Assembly: GCF_019041915.1 (NCBI RefSeq)
Contig: NZ_JAHPYF010000001.1
Location: forward strand, 248,001-312,000
DNA from: Collinsella sp. MSK.8.10
GTDB lineage: Bacteria; Actinomycetota; Coriobacteriia; Coriobacteriales; Coriobacteriaceae
Direction: 5' to 3'
Length of the DNA: 64,000 nt
Shown here: positions 53,690 to 61,938 of the stretch, in pieces
Layout of the letters: each line of letters opens with the position of its first letter
How positions within the stretch are numbered: position 1 is the stretch's first letter
Notes under the pieces: generated by a model
Databases searched by the model: none
Seen by the model: the letters and a program-made list of their open reading frames with translations, nothing else
What the model was told of the DNA's origin: nothing
Translations under genes and position numbers: made by a program

Positions 53690-55744
53690 TTACATAATGC
53701 CGCAGAACGCGAGCAGCATGTCGATGAGCTTGATGAATACGAACGGGGCAACGATGCCGCCCAGACCCCACACGAGCAGGTTGTGGGTCAGCAGCTGTCC
53801 GGACGGGACCTCGCGGTACTTAACGCCCTTCAGCGCGGCCGGAATCAGCGCGACGATAACGAGCGCGTTATAGATGATGGCCGAAAGAACCGCGGACAGC
53901 GGGCTTGCCAGACCGAGGATGTTAAGCGCGCCAAGGCCCGGGTAGATCGGCGAGAACAGGGCCGGGATGATAGCGAAGTACTTCGCCACGTCGTTGGCCA
54001 CCGAGAAGGTCGTGAGCGAACCGCGGGTCATGAGCAGCTGCTTGCCAATACGCACGACCTCGATGAGCTTGGTGGGGCTGGAGTCGAGGTCGACCATGTT
54101 ACCGGCCTCCTTGGCAGCCTGGGTGCCCGTGTTCATGGCCACGGCAACATCTGCCTGCGCCAGCGCCGGTGCGTCGTTGGTGCCGTCGCCGGTCATGGCG
54201 ACCAGGTGGCCCTCGCGCTGGAACGCGCGGATCTTCTCGAGCTTGCCTTCGGGGGTGGCCTCGGCCAGGAAGTCGTCCACGCCCGCCTCGGCGGCGATAG
54301 CGGCGGCAGTCAGCGGGTTATCACCCGTCACCATGATGGTCTTGATACCCATGCGGCGCAGGTCGGCGAACTTTTCCTTCACGCCGGACTTGATGATGTC
54401 CTTAAGGTAGACGACGCCCAGCACACGTCGGTCCTTTGCCACGACCAACGGGGTGCCGCCCACCTTCGCAATGCGTTCGACGGCCTCGTCGCACTCCTTC
54501 GAGAACACTCCTCCGGCAGCCTCCACATAAGCGCGAACGGAATCGGCCGCGCCCTTGCGAATCTCGCTGCCGGCGTAGTTCACACCGGACATGCGGGTCG
54601 CCGCGGTGAAGGGGATGAACTCCATGCCCTTGTCCTCGAGCGTGCGGCCGCGCAGCCCAAACTGCTCCTTGGCGAGCACGACGATGGAGCGGCCTTCGGG
54701 GGTCTCATCCGCCAGAGAGGACAGCTGCGCGGCATCGGCGAGTTCTGCCGGATCGACACCGTCGACCGGAATGAACTCAGCGGCCTGGCGGTTGCCCAAG
54801 GTGATGGTGCCGGTCTTATCGAGCATGAGGATGTCGACGTCGCCGGCGGCCTCGATGGCGCGACCGGACATGGCCAGCACGTTGGCCTCGTTCAGTCGAC
54901 TCATGCCGGCGATGCCAATGGCGGACAGCAGCGCACCAATGGTGGTGGGCGCCAGACAGACGAGCAAGGCAACGAGCGTGGTCACAGCGGTGGGGTTCGC
55001 CATACCGTTGAGCCCTGCAGAGAAACTCGAGTAGCAGTACAGTGCGAGCGTCACGAGGATGAAGATGACGGACAGAGCAACCAGAAAGATCTCGAGCGCG
55101 ACCTCGTTGGGGGTCTTCTTGCGGGCGGCGCCCTCGACCATGGCGATCATCTTATCCAGGAAGCTCTGGCCAGGCTCGCTGGTAATTTTCACCACAATCC
55201 AATCGGAAAGCACGGTGGTGCCGCCAGTGACGGCAGAACGGTCGCCGCCAGCCTCGCGAACCACGGGTGCAGACTCGCCGGTGATGGCCGACTCATCAAC
55301 CGAGGCGGCACCCTCGATGACATCGCCGTCTCCCGGAATCTGCTCGCCGGCGCGCACGACCACCAGATCCCCGCGTGAGAGCTCGGTACCGGGAACGACC
55401 GTGAAGCGATCCTTATCCTCGACGGACTCGATGCGATGGGCCTCGACGTCCTTTTTCGCCGCACGCAGGGAGTCTGCCTGCGCCTTACCGCGGCCCTCGG
55501 CAAGTGCCTCGGCAAAATTTGAAAAGAGGTCGGTCAGCCAGAGAATGACGGCAATGGCAATCACATAGTACGTGGGAACGTCGGCGTCCTGTACCCCAAA
55601 AATAGAGGCGATGGCCAGAATGGAGGTCATGGCGGCCGACAGCCACACCAGGAACATGACCGGGTTTTGGACCTGGACACGGGGGTCAAGCTTGGCAAAT
55701 GAATCGCGCACCGCGCGGCTCATCATGTCTTTTTGCATAGCCAT
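53690..55744 (-). CDS. kdpB: Potassium-transporting ATPase subunit B
   Basis: 684 residues. The P-type ATPase subunit that powers high-affinity potassium uptake. Seen: the actuator loop TGESAPV near 152, [10 protein letters not shown] near 305 with the phosphorylated Asp, KGAADSV near 395, and the hinge [10 protein letters not shown] near 518. Length is typical. It lies 15 bases after kdpA and 12 bases before kdpC. Confidence 0.97.
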   Translation of the reverse strand: MAMQKDMMSRAVRDSFAKLDPRVQVQNPVMFLVWLSAAMTSILAIASIFGVQDADVPTYYVIAIAVILWLTDLFSNFAEALAEGRGKAQADSLRAAKKDVEAHRIESVEDKDRFTVVPGTELSRGDLVVVRAGEQIPGDGDVIEGAASVDESAITGESAPVVREAGGDRSAVTGGTTVLSDWIVVKITSEPGQSFLDKMIAMVEGAARKKTPNEVALEIFLVALSVIFILVTLALYCYSSFSAGLNGMANPTAVTTLVALLVCLAPTTIGALLSAIGIAGMSRLNEANVLAMSGRAIEAAGDVDILMLDKTGTITLGNRQAAEFIPVDGVDPAELADAAQLSSLADETPEGRSIVVLAKEQFGLRGRTLEDKGMEFIPFTAATRMSGVNYAGSEIRKGAADSVRAYVEAAGGVFSKECDEAVERIAKVGGTPLVVAKDRRVLGVVYLKDIIKSGVKEKFADLRRMGIKTIMVTGDNPLTAAAIAAEAGVDDFLAEATPEGKLEKIRAFQREGHLVAMTGDGTNDAPALAQADVAVAMNTGTQAAKEAGNMVDLDSSPTKLIEVVRIGKQLLMTRGSLTTFSVANDVAKYFAIIPALFSPIYPGLGALNILGLASPLSAVLSAIIYNALVIVALIPAALKGVKYREVPSGQLLTHNLLVWGLGGIVAPFVFIKLIDMLLAFCGIM

Positions 55745-55759
55745 AAATCTGCGACTCCT

Positions 55760-57583
55760 TTACGCAACCATCTGGAAGAATTCGGCAACGGGACCAAGCG
55801 CCAACGCCGGGAAGAAACTCAGGGCGCCAATCAGCAGAACGACGAATACCAGCAGGAACACGAACATGGCATTGGTGGTGGAAAGCGTGCCGGCGCTCTC
55901 GGCGACCTTGCCCTTCCCGGCCAGCGAGCCCGCGATGGCGAGCGTGCCCACAATCGGCAGGAACCGCGCGAACAGCATCTCGATACCCAGCAGCACGTTG
56001 ATCCACGGGATGTTGCAGTTCATGCCGGCGAATGAGGAGCCGTTGTTGCCGCCAGCCGAAGTAAGGGTGTACAGGACCTCGGAGAAGCCATGCGCCCCGC
56101 CGTTGTTGAGTTGGTCGACAAGACCGGGCACCATGCAGGCGATAGCGGAGCTCACCAGAATGGCGAACGGGGTGGCGAGACACAGAACCACCGCCCAGCG
56201 CATCTCGGTCGGCTCGATCTTCTTGCCCAGGAACTCGGGCGTGCGGCCGACCATAAGGCCGGCGATAAACACCGTGAGGATGGCGAAGCCGATCATGCCG
56301 TACAGGCCGCAGCCAACGCCGCCGAACACCACCTCGCCCAGCGCTATCTGGAGCATCTGGACAAACCCGCCGAGCGGGGTGTAGGAGTCGTGCATGGAGT
56401 TGACCGAGCCGTTGGAAGCAGCCGTCGTGAAAGCGGACCAGGTGGAAGAGGAGGCGATGCCAAAGCGGCTCTCCTTGCCCTCCATGTTGCCGCCCGCCTG
56501 GCCATCGGTCATCTCGATGTTGACCGCGCCGCCATCTGCCAGCTGCGGCGTACCCATATGCTCGTTAACAGCGATGATGCCGGTAAAGACCACGAGCAGG
56601 ATAAGCATCGCCGCGAAGATGGCCTTGCCCTGCCTGGCATTCTTGACACCGATACCGAAGGTGAAGCAGCAGGCGACCGGAATCAGCAGCAAGCTGGTCA
56701 TCTCGATGATGTTGGTGAAGGCATTGGGGTTCTCATACGGATGCGCAGAGTTCACGCCAAAGAAGCCGCCGCCGTTGGTGCCGGACTGTTTGATGGCAAC
56801 CTGGCTGGCCGCAGGACCCTGGGGCAGGAACTGCTCGGTGACCACGCGCGCGCCCTCGACGACCTTGCCGTCGACCTTGACCGTGTCGCCCTCGATCTGG
56901 GCGCCGTCGATGACGCTCCAGCCGCCGCCTGCATTAGGCTGGACAGCGACGGGCTCTACGAGCTCAGCCTTCTGAGCCGGCTGGAAGTTGGAGATGACGC
57001 CACCGGCAGCCAGGCAGATGCCGAACACGAGGTTCAGCGGGATGAGCACATACAGGACGGCGCGGGTGAGGTCGACCCAGAAGGAACCCAGACCCTGCTC
57101 CTTGACCTGACGGAAGCCGCGGATCAGCGCGAACATGACCGCAATACCGGTGCCAGCGGAAACGAAGTTCTGCACGGTGAGGCCCATGAACTGCACAAAG
57201 TAGGACAGGGTGGTCTCACCGGAATAGGATTGCCAGTTGGTGTTGGTTATGAAGGAAGCAGCCGTATTAAACGACAGGTCCCATGACACACCCGGCAGGT
57301 GCTGGGGATTGCCTGGCAAGAAAGACTGAAGTGCCTGGAGTGCCACAAGAGCCACGAGGCCGATCCCCGAAAAGACCAGCACGCTTGCCAGATAGCGCCT
57401 ACACCCCATCTGCTCTGCCGCGTCGATGCGAAGCAGACGATAGACGCCACGCTCCACAGGAGCAATCACGGGCGACAGGAACGTATGCTCACCATCCATG
57501 ATATGGGCCATGAACCGACCGAGCGGAACGGCCAGGACGACGAGCACGGCAAAGTACAAGATGTACTGAATCGCAGCCTCCAT
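55760..57583 (-). CDS. kdpA: Potassium-transporting ATPase subunit A
   Basis: 607 residues. The channel-like membrane subunit that binds and passes potassium; ten membrane helices with four filter loops. Seen: TNTNWQSYSGETTLSYF near 110, GGGFFGVNSAHPYENPN near 270, and TSAGGNNGSSFAGMN near 515. A polar insert (190-255) is a little longer than in E. coli. The start at 57583 lies four bases past kdpF. Confidence 0.97.
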   Translation of the reverse strand: MEAAIQYILYFAVLVVLAVPLGRFMAHIMDGEHTFLSPVIAPVERGVYRLLRIDAAEQMGCRRYLASVLVFSGIGLVALVALQALQSFLPGNPQHLPGVSWDLSFNTAASFITNTNWQSYSGETTLSYFVQFMGLTVQNFVSAGTGIAVMFALIRGFRQVKEQGLGSFWVDLTRAVLYVLIPLNLVFGICLAAGGVISNFQPAQKAELVEPVAVQPNAGGGWSVIDGAQIEGDTVKVDGKVVEGARVVTEQFLPQGPAASQVAIKQSGTNGGGFFGVNSAHPYENPNAFTNIIEMTSLLLIPVACCFTFGIGVKNARQGKAIFAAMLILLVVFTGIIAVNEHMGTPQLADGGAVNIEMTDGQAGGNMEGKESRFGIASSSTWSAFTTAASNGSVNSMHDSYTPLGGFVQMLQIALGEVVFGGVGCGLYGMIGFAILTVFIAGLMVGRTPEFLGKKIEPTEMRWAVVLCLATPFAILVSSAIACMVPGLVDQLNNGGAHGFSEVLYTLTSAGGNNGSSFAGMNCNIPWINVLLGIEMLFARFLPIVGTLAIAGSLAGKGKVAESAGTLSTTNAMFVFLLVFVVLLIGALSFFPALALGPVAEFFQMVA

Positions 57584-57586
57584 AGT

Positions 57587-57673
57587 TTACGAATCACTCC
57601 TCATCAGAATGTAGATGTAATAGATAAAGAGTCCAATGCAGATAACTCCGATGATGGGAATGAGGATGTCCAT
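57587..57673 (-). CDS. kdpF: Small membrane subunit of the Kdp potassium pump
   Basis: 28 residues, one membrane helix (ILIPIIGVICIGLFIYYIYI) and a short polar tail. The size, hydrophobic profile and position directly upstream of kdpA fit KdpF, a lipid-like stabilising peptide. The ATG follows AAAGGGG. It is too short for routine gene finders. Confidence 0.85.
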   Translation of the reverse strand: MDILIPIIGVICIGLFIYYIYILMRSDS

Positions 57674-57788
57674 TTACCGCCCCTTTCACGCGCGGTCCGA
57701 TGTCTCGGACGCCTGCTCTCGCAAGCGTCTGGGGACAGTAAACGCTTCTAGGGATTAAAGAGGCGTGAGGGCCGGGGCTCACGTCCTT

Positions 57789-57806
57789 AAGATGCCGTAA
57801 AGATGC
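57789..57806 (-). promoter_or_regulatory. Candidate KdpE binding site
   Basis: On the minus strand GCATCTT occurs twice with an 11-base step (AAGATGC at 57789 and 57800 on the plus strand). OmpR-type regulators bind such tandem half-sites. It lies about 115 bases upstream of kdpF and as far from the divergent kdpD. Confidence 0.5.
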
Positions 57807-57917
57807 AGGTAGAAAGCACTATTGCGGCTGCAGTGCGCCTATACTCGACCTCGCGAGCATACAGTGGCGTCCTCACCGCGTATGCACGCATGGACAACGC
57901 TTCAGAAAGGCTACGTT

Positions 57918-60653
57918 ATGCAGCGCGACGCATCGGACACTCGCGTCAATCCAGACCTCATCCTCAAGGCAATTGAGAAAGACGAGGTCGCCGATGACGC
58001 TCGAACCAGCCGGGGACACCTCAAGATTTTCTTTGGCTACGCTGCTGGCGCGGGCAAAACCTATGCGATGCTTCAAGCCGCCCACGCCGCCAAGCGGCGA
58101 GGTGTCGACGTCGTCGCGGGATACATCGAGCCGCACGAACGTCCGGCAACTGCCCATCTTGCACAAGGGCTTGAGAACGTGCCCTGTAAACTCATCGAAC
58201 ACAACGGCATTACGCTCAACGAGTTCGATCTAGATGCGGCTATCGAACGCGCCCCTCAGCTCATCCTTGTCGACGAGCTCGCCCATACGAATGCGCCGGG
58301 GTCTCGCCACGACAAACGCTATCAAGACGTCGAGGAACTTCTACATGCGGGCATCGACGTCTATACGACCGTGAACGTTCAGCATATCGAGAGCCTAAAC
58401 GACATGGTTGCATCCATCACCGGCGTTGTCGTGAGCGAACGAATCCCCGACCGTATCTTCGATGATGCCGACCAGGTCGAGCTCGTCGACATAGAGCCCG
58501 AAGACCTACTTGAGCGCCTTCGCGCCGGCCTCGTCTACCGTCCCGCACAAGCCGACCGAGCGCAACAGCATTTTTTTACCGTCGAGAACCTCACCGCACT
58601 CCGAGAAATCGCGCTGCGCCGCTGCGCCGATCGCACCGGCCACCTCACAGACGCCGCACGCGTGCTGGGAAACCGTGACTACTACACCAAGGAGCGTATC
58701 TTAGTCTGTGTCTCCCCGGCGCCGACCAATCCCCGCATCGTCCGTGCCGCCGCACGCATGGCGAAAGCGTTTCGCAGCGAGCTCGTCGCCCTGTTCGTAG
58801 AGAGCCCGCGCACGCAAGCCATGAGCGATGATGAGCGCACCAAGCTTGCAGCCAATATCGCCCTAGCCGAGCAGCTCGGAGCACATATGGAAACCGTCTA
58901 TGGCGACGACGTCGCGTTTCAGATCTCCGAGTTCGCGCGCCTGTCGGGTATTTCGAAGATCGTCATGGGGCGCACGGGCGAGCGCAGCAGCGTCCGTCAG
59001 ACCCTCTTCGGCCGCAAATCTCTCGTAGAACAGCTCATAACATTCGCCCCGAACCTCGACATTTACATCATTCCAGACCAGTCGACTCCGCCCTCCCGGC
59101 CCAAAGGACGCCGCCGTGCGCTCTCCCTGCAGCCGCCCAGCAGCCGAAACGTACTTCGCACGCTGGCCCTCTCTCTTGTCGCCACGGCAATCGGCACGGC
59201 TTTTCGCCATCTGGGATTTGCCGATTCCAGCATCATATCCCTCTATATCCTCACGGCCCTGCTGACCGCCGTCACCACGACGGGGCGTATCTGCACGATC
59301 GTATCGAGCGTGCTCTCTGTAGTGCTTTACAACTTCTGCTTCGTCACGCCTCTGTTTTCGCTCGCCAGCTACGACCGAAGCTATCTGGTCACGTTCGGCA
59401 TCATGTTCGCTACCGCTATGGTCGCCGGCGAGTTAACTGCGCGCATCGCCGACAACGCCCGTACCTCCGCCGAGAACGCATTCAAAACGCGCGTACTCCT
59501 CGAAACGAACCAGCTCTTGCAGCAAGCCCATAGCGCGGAGGAGTGCGCCCGCGTCGCCATGAACCAACTCATCAAACTGCTAAAACTCGACGTGGTCTTC
59601 TACACCGCCGAACACGGCACGCTCGGCAAGACGCTCTATGAGTCCGCTGGCACCGAAAACCGATCCGCGTCGCTGCTCACCGACTACGAGCGCGCCGTTG
59701 CAACCTGGACCTACACCAACAACAAGCGCGCGGGCGCAAGCACGCGGACCCTGCCTGAGGCGCGCTGTCTCTACCTCGCGGTTCGCACCGGCGACAAGGT
59801 ATTCGGTGTCATCGGCATCGCCCTGGAGGGGCGCGAGATCGAAGCCTTCGAGCATTCGATCGTCCTATCTATCGTAGGTGAATGCGCCTTGGCGCTCGAA
59901 AGCGACCGGGCGGCGCAAGAGCGCGAAGAGGCTGCGGTCTTGGCGAAAAACGAGCAGCTGCGCGCCAACCTTTTGCGCTCCATCGGCCATGATTTGAGGA
60001 CACCCCTCACGGCTATATCCGGATCTGCGGCAATCCTTCGGAAGAGCGACGAGAAGCTCAGCCTCGAACAACGCTGCGATCTTGCCGATGCCATCTACGA
60101 CGACTCCCTCTGGCTTATCGATACCGTGGAGAACCTCCTCGCCATCACACGCGTCGAGGACGGCACCATTCGCCTCAACTTCACATCCGAGCTCATCGAC
60201 GAGGTCATCGAGGCCGCCCTCAGCCATGTCGCCCAAGCATCGCATGGACGTGCCGTCACCATCGAGCACACTGACGACATCCTGCTGGTACGCATCGACG
60301 TCCATCTCATCATGCAGGTGCTTACGAATCTCATCATGAACGCCTTCAAATACACGCCCGAGGACTCGACTGTCACCATCAGCGCACGTCGCGAGGGCGC
60401 GTTCGTCGTGGTGGACGTCGCAGACGATGGGCCGGGTGTGGCAGACTGCGACAAGCCTCATATCTTTGAGCGCTTCTTCACCTCAAGCAATACGCGGCCC
60501 GTGGATTCGCGTCGAAGCATCGGCCTTGGGCTGTCGCTCTGCCGCTCCATCGTAGAGGCGCATGGCGGCGTCATCGAAGTTCGCGACAACCACCCCCATG
60601 GGGCCGTCTTCCGTTTTACCCTGCCTGCCGAGGAGATCGAGATTCATGAATAA
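57918..60653 (+). CDS. kdpD: Sensor histidine kinase KdpD
   Basis: 911 residues from the ATG at 57918 (AAAGG upstream). It senses potassium limitation and phosphorylates KdpE. Seen: the N-terminal KdpD region with the Walker A-like GYAAGAGKTYAML near 39 and ILVDELAHTNAPGSRH near 117, a USP-like domain near 260-370, four membrane helices near 415-515, a GAF domain, the phosphorylated His in SIGHDLRTPLTAI near 690, and the kinase motifs DDGPGVAD and GLGLSLCRSIVEAHGG. It is divergent from kdpFABC. Confidence 0.96.
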   Translation: MQRDASDTRVNPDLILKAIEKDEVADDARTSRGHLKIFFGYAAGAGKTYAMLQAAHAAKRRGVDVVAGYIEPHERPATAHLAQGLENVPCKLIEHNGITLNEFDLDAAIERAPQLILVDELAHTNAPGSRHDKRYQDVEELLHAGIDVYTTVNVQHIESLNDMVASITGVVVSERIPDRIFDDADQVELVDIEPEDLLERLRAGLVYRPAQADRAQQHFFTVENLTALREIALRRCADRTGHLTDAARVLGNRDYYTKERILVCVSPAPTNPRIVRAAARMAKAFRSELVALFVESPRTQAMSDDERTKLAANIALAEQLGAHMETVYGDDVAFQISEFARLSGISKIVMGRTGERSSVRQTLFGRKSLVEQLITFAPNLDIYIIPDQSTPPSRPKGRRRALSLQPPSSRNVLRTLALSLVATAIGTAFRHLGFADSSIISLYILTALLTAVTTTGRICTIVSSVLSVVLYNFCFVTPLFSLASYDRSYLVTFGIMFATAMVAGELTARIADNARTSAENAFKTRVLLETNQLLQQAHSAEECARVAMNQLIKLLKLDVVFYTAEHGTLGKTLYESAGTENRSASLLTDYERAVATWTYTNNKRAGASTRTLPEARCLYLAVRTGDKVFGVIGIALEGREIEAFEHSIVLSIVGECALALESDRAAQEREEAAVLAKNEQLRANLLRSIGHDLRTPLTAISGSAAILRKSDEKLSLEQRCDLADAIYDDSLWLIDTVENLLAITRVEDGTIRLNFTSELIDEVIEAALSHVAQASHGRAVTIEHTDDILLVRIDVHLIMQVLTNLIMNAFKYTPEDSTVTISARREGAFVVVDVADDGPGVADCDKPHIFERFFTSSNTRPVDSRRSIGLGLSLCRSIVEAHGGVIEVRDNHPHGAVFRFTLPAEEIEIHE

Positions 60654-61350
60654 TGCCGCTAAGCCACGCATCCTCCTGGTCGAAGATGACCTGACCGTTC
60701 AAAACCTCGTTTCGACCGCGCTTGACCTCCACGGCTATGTCGTGAGCAAGGTTTGCAACGGCCAGGCCGCCATCATGGATGCGGTGTCGCACGGCCCCAG
60801 CCTCATCATGCTCGACCTCGGCCTTCCCGACATTGACGGTATCGAGGTCATCGCGAAGATCCGAAGCTGGTCGGCAGTCCCCATTATCGTCATTTCGGCG
60901 CGCACCGAAGATTCCGACAAGATTGCAGCACTTGACGCAGGGGCAGACGACTACCTCACCAAGCCCTTTTCTGTGGATGAGTTGCTCGCGCGCGTCCGTG
61001 CGAATTTGAGGCGCTCCTCGATGGCGTCGAGCGAGTCGACAGAAGCGAGCACGTTTGACAACGGTCCGCTGCATATCGACTACGCCGCGGGATACGCGAC
61101 GAAAGACGGACGCGAGCTCTCGCTCACCCCAACCGAGTACAAATTGCTCGTCCTTCTGGCGAAAAACGTCGACAAGGTCCTCACCCACACTTTCATCACC
61201 CGCGAGATATGGGGCACGAGCTGGGACAGCGATCTGGCGAGTCTGCGCGTGTTCATGCGCACCCTGCGCAAGAAGATCGAAGCAGACCCCTCTCACCCCA
61301 AGATGATTCAGACGCACATGGGTGTCGGGTACCGCATGCAGCGTCTCTAG
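60646..61350 (+). CDS. kdpE: Response regulator KdpE
   Basis: 234 residues. The ATG at 60646 overlaps kdpD by eight bases with GGAGA upstream; a longer frame begins at 60562 but adds no family sequence. Seen: ILLVEDD near 10, the phosphorylated Asp in IMLDLGLPDIDG near 59, the Lys in DDYLTKPFS near 107, and an OmpR winged helix (130-234) ending in MGVGYRMQRL. It is expected to activate kdpFABC. Confidence 0.96.
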   Translation: MNNAAKPRILLVEDDLTVQNLVSTALDLHGYVVSKVCNGQAAIMDAVSHGPSLIMLDLGLPDIDGIEVIAKIRSWSAVPIIVISARTEDSDKIAALDAGADDYLTKPFSVDELLARVRANLRRSSMASSESTEASTFDNGPLHIDYAAGYATKDGRELSLTPTEYKLLVLLAKNVDKVLTHTFITREIWGTSWDSDLASLRVFMRTLRKKIEADPSHPKMIQTHMGVGYRMQRL

Positions 61351-61364
61351 CCCACCCCACAAAA

Positions 61365-61431
61365 AGTTGCGGTGGAATACGGAGTAGATAAGGCTTTTGA
61401 CAGCCAAAACAGTCCGTATTTCACCGCAACT
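61365..61431. repeat. Family C hairpin, copy 3 (variant arms)
   Basis: AGTTGCGGTGGAATA and its near inverse are as in copies 1 and 2, but the inner arm is CGGA paired with TCCG instead of GTTCC paired with GGAAC. Both arms changed together. It starts 14 bases past kdpE and may terminate it. Confidence 0.88.
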
Positions 61432-61487
61432 GATTTAACGATACCCAAAAATACTCTTCAGCTCGCCTCGCTCGCGCTCAAATGCGC

Positions 61488-61523
61488 AAAGCGCCCCGCG
61501 AACGAATGCCCACGGGGCGCTTT
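61488..61523 (-). terminator. Hairpin after the FeoB-associated gene
   Basis: A perfect 11-bp stem (AAAGCGCCCCG / CGGGGCGCTTT) with a 14-base loop lies 12 bases past the gene stop; the T run is short. Confidence 0.65.
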
Positions 61524-61535
61524 GATGTCCGGACC

Positions 61536-61736
61536 TTATTTGATACCGCGGCCCAGGTCTTCGGCGATTTTGTCCACGCCCTTAAGTGCGGCGCACGTCT
61601 TTTTGTTGGAGCAATGCCCGGTGCAAACGCCACCCTGAGCGCAGTCGGCGCAGGTGCCCTTACGGTGGATGCGCACGCATACCGCGACAAACGCAATACC
61701 GATAACAGCCAGTACAACAATATCGATAGGTGCCAT
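61536..61736 (-). CDS. FeoB-associated Cys-rich membrane protein
   Basis: 66 residues: one membrane helix (5-21), then a Cys-rich tail GTCADCAQGGVCTGHCSNKKTC with five Cys. This matches the small proteins found after feoB in Gram-positives, thought to help ferrous iron uptake (role unproved). The ATG at 61736 follows GAGGAGG. Between it and feoB lie a terminator and a repeat, so it may have its own promoter. Confidence 0.88.
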   Translation of the reverse strand: MAPIDIVVLAVIGIAFVAVCVRIHRKGTCADCAQGGVCTGHCSNKKTCAALKGVDKIAEDLGRGIK

Positions 61737-61782
61737 AGCAAGCCTCCTCTAGTTAACCATCACTTACTTTACCCCATTCTCC

Positions 61783-61825
61783 ACCTACCAAAAAGGGACA
61801 GGTTTATTTTGGTCGGTTTTATCTG
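61783..61825. repeat. Family E repeat, copy 2
   Basis: ACCAAAAAGGGACAGGTTTA followed by TTTTGGTCGGTTTTATCTG closely matches the inverse of 29559-29598. The stem here is shorter (ACCAAAA / TTTTGGT). Confidence 0.7.
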
Positions 61826-61875
61826 CGGAAACGCCACATCTTAACTTCTGGGGCAAAGTAATCTGTCTCCCATGC

Positions 61876-61911
61876 ACAAAAAGCCCGGGGTCGCTGGGAC
61901 ACCCGGGCTCG
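61876..61911 (-). terminator. Terminator after feoB
   Basis: AGCCCGGG and CCCGGGCT form an 8-bp stem with a 12-base loop, followed by TTTTTG on the minus strand, about 28 bases past the feoB stop. Confidence 0.85.
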
Positions 61912-61938
61912 TGGAAAGGGGTTAATCCTTATTCGGAC

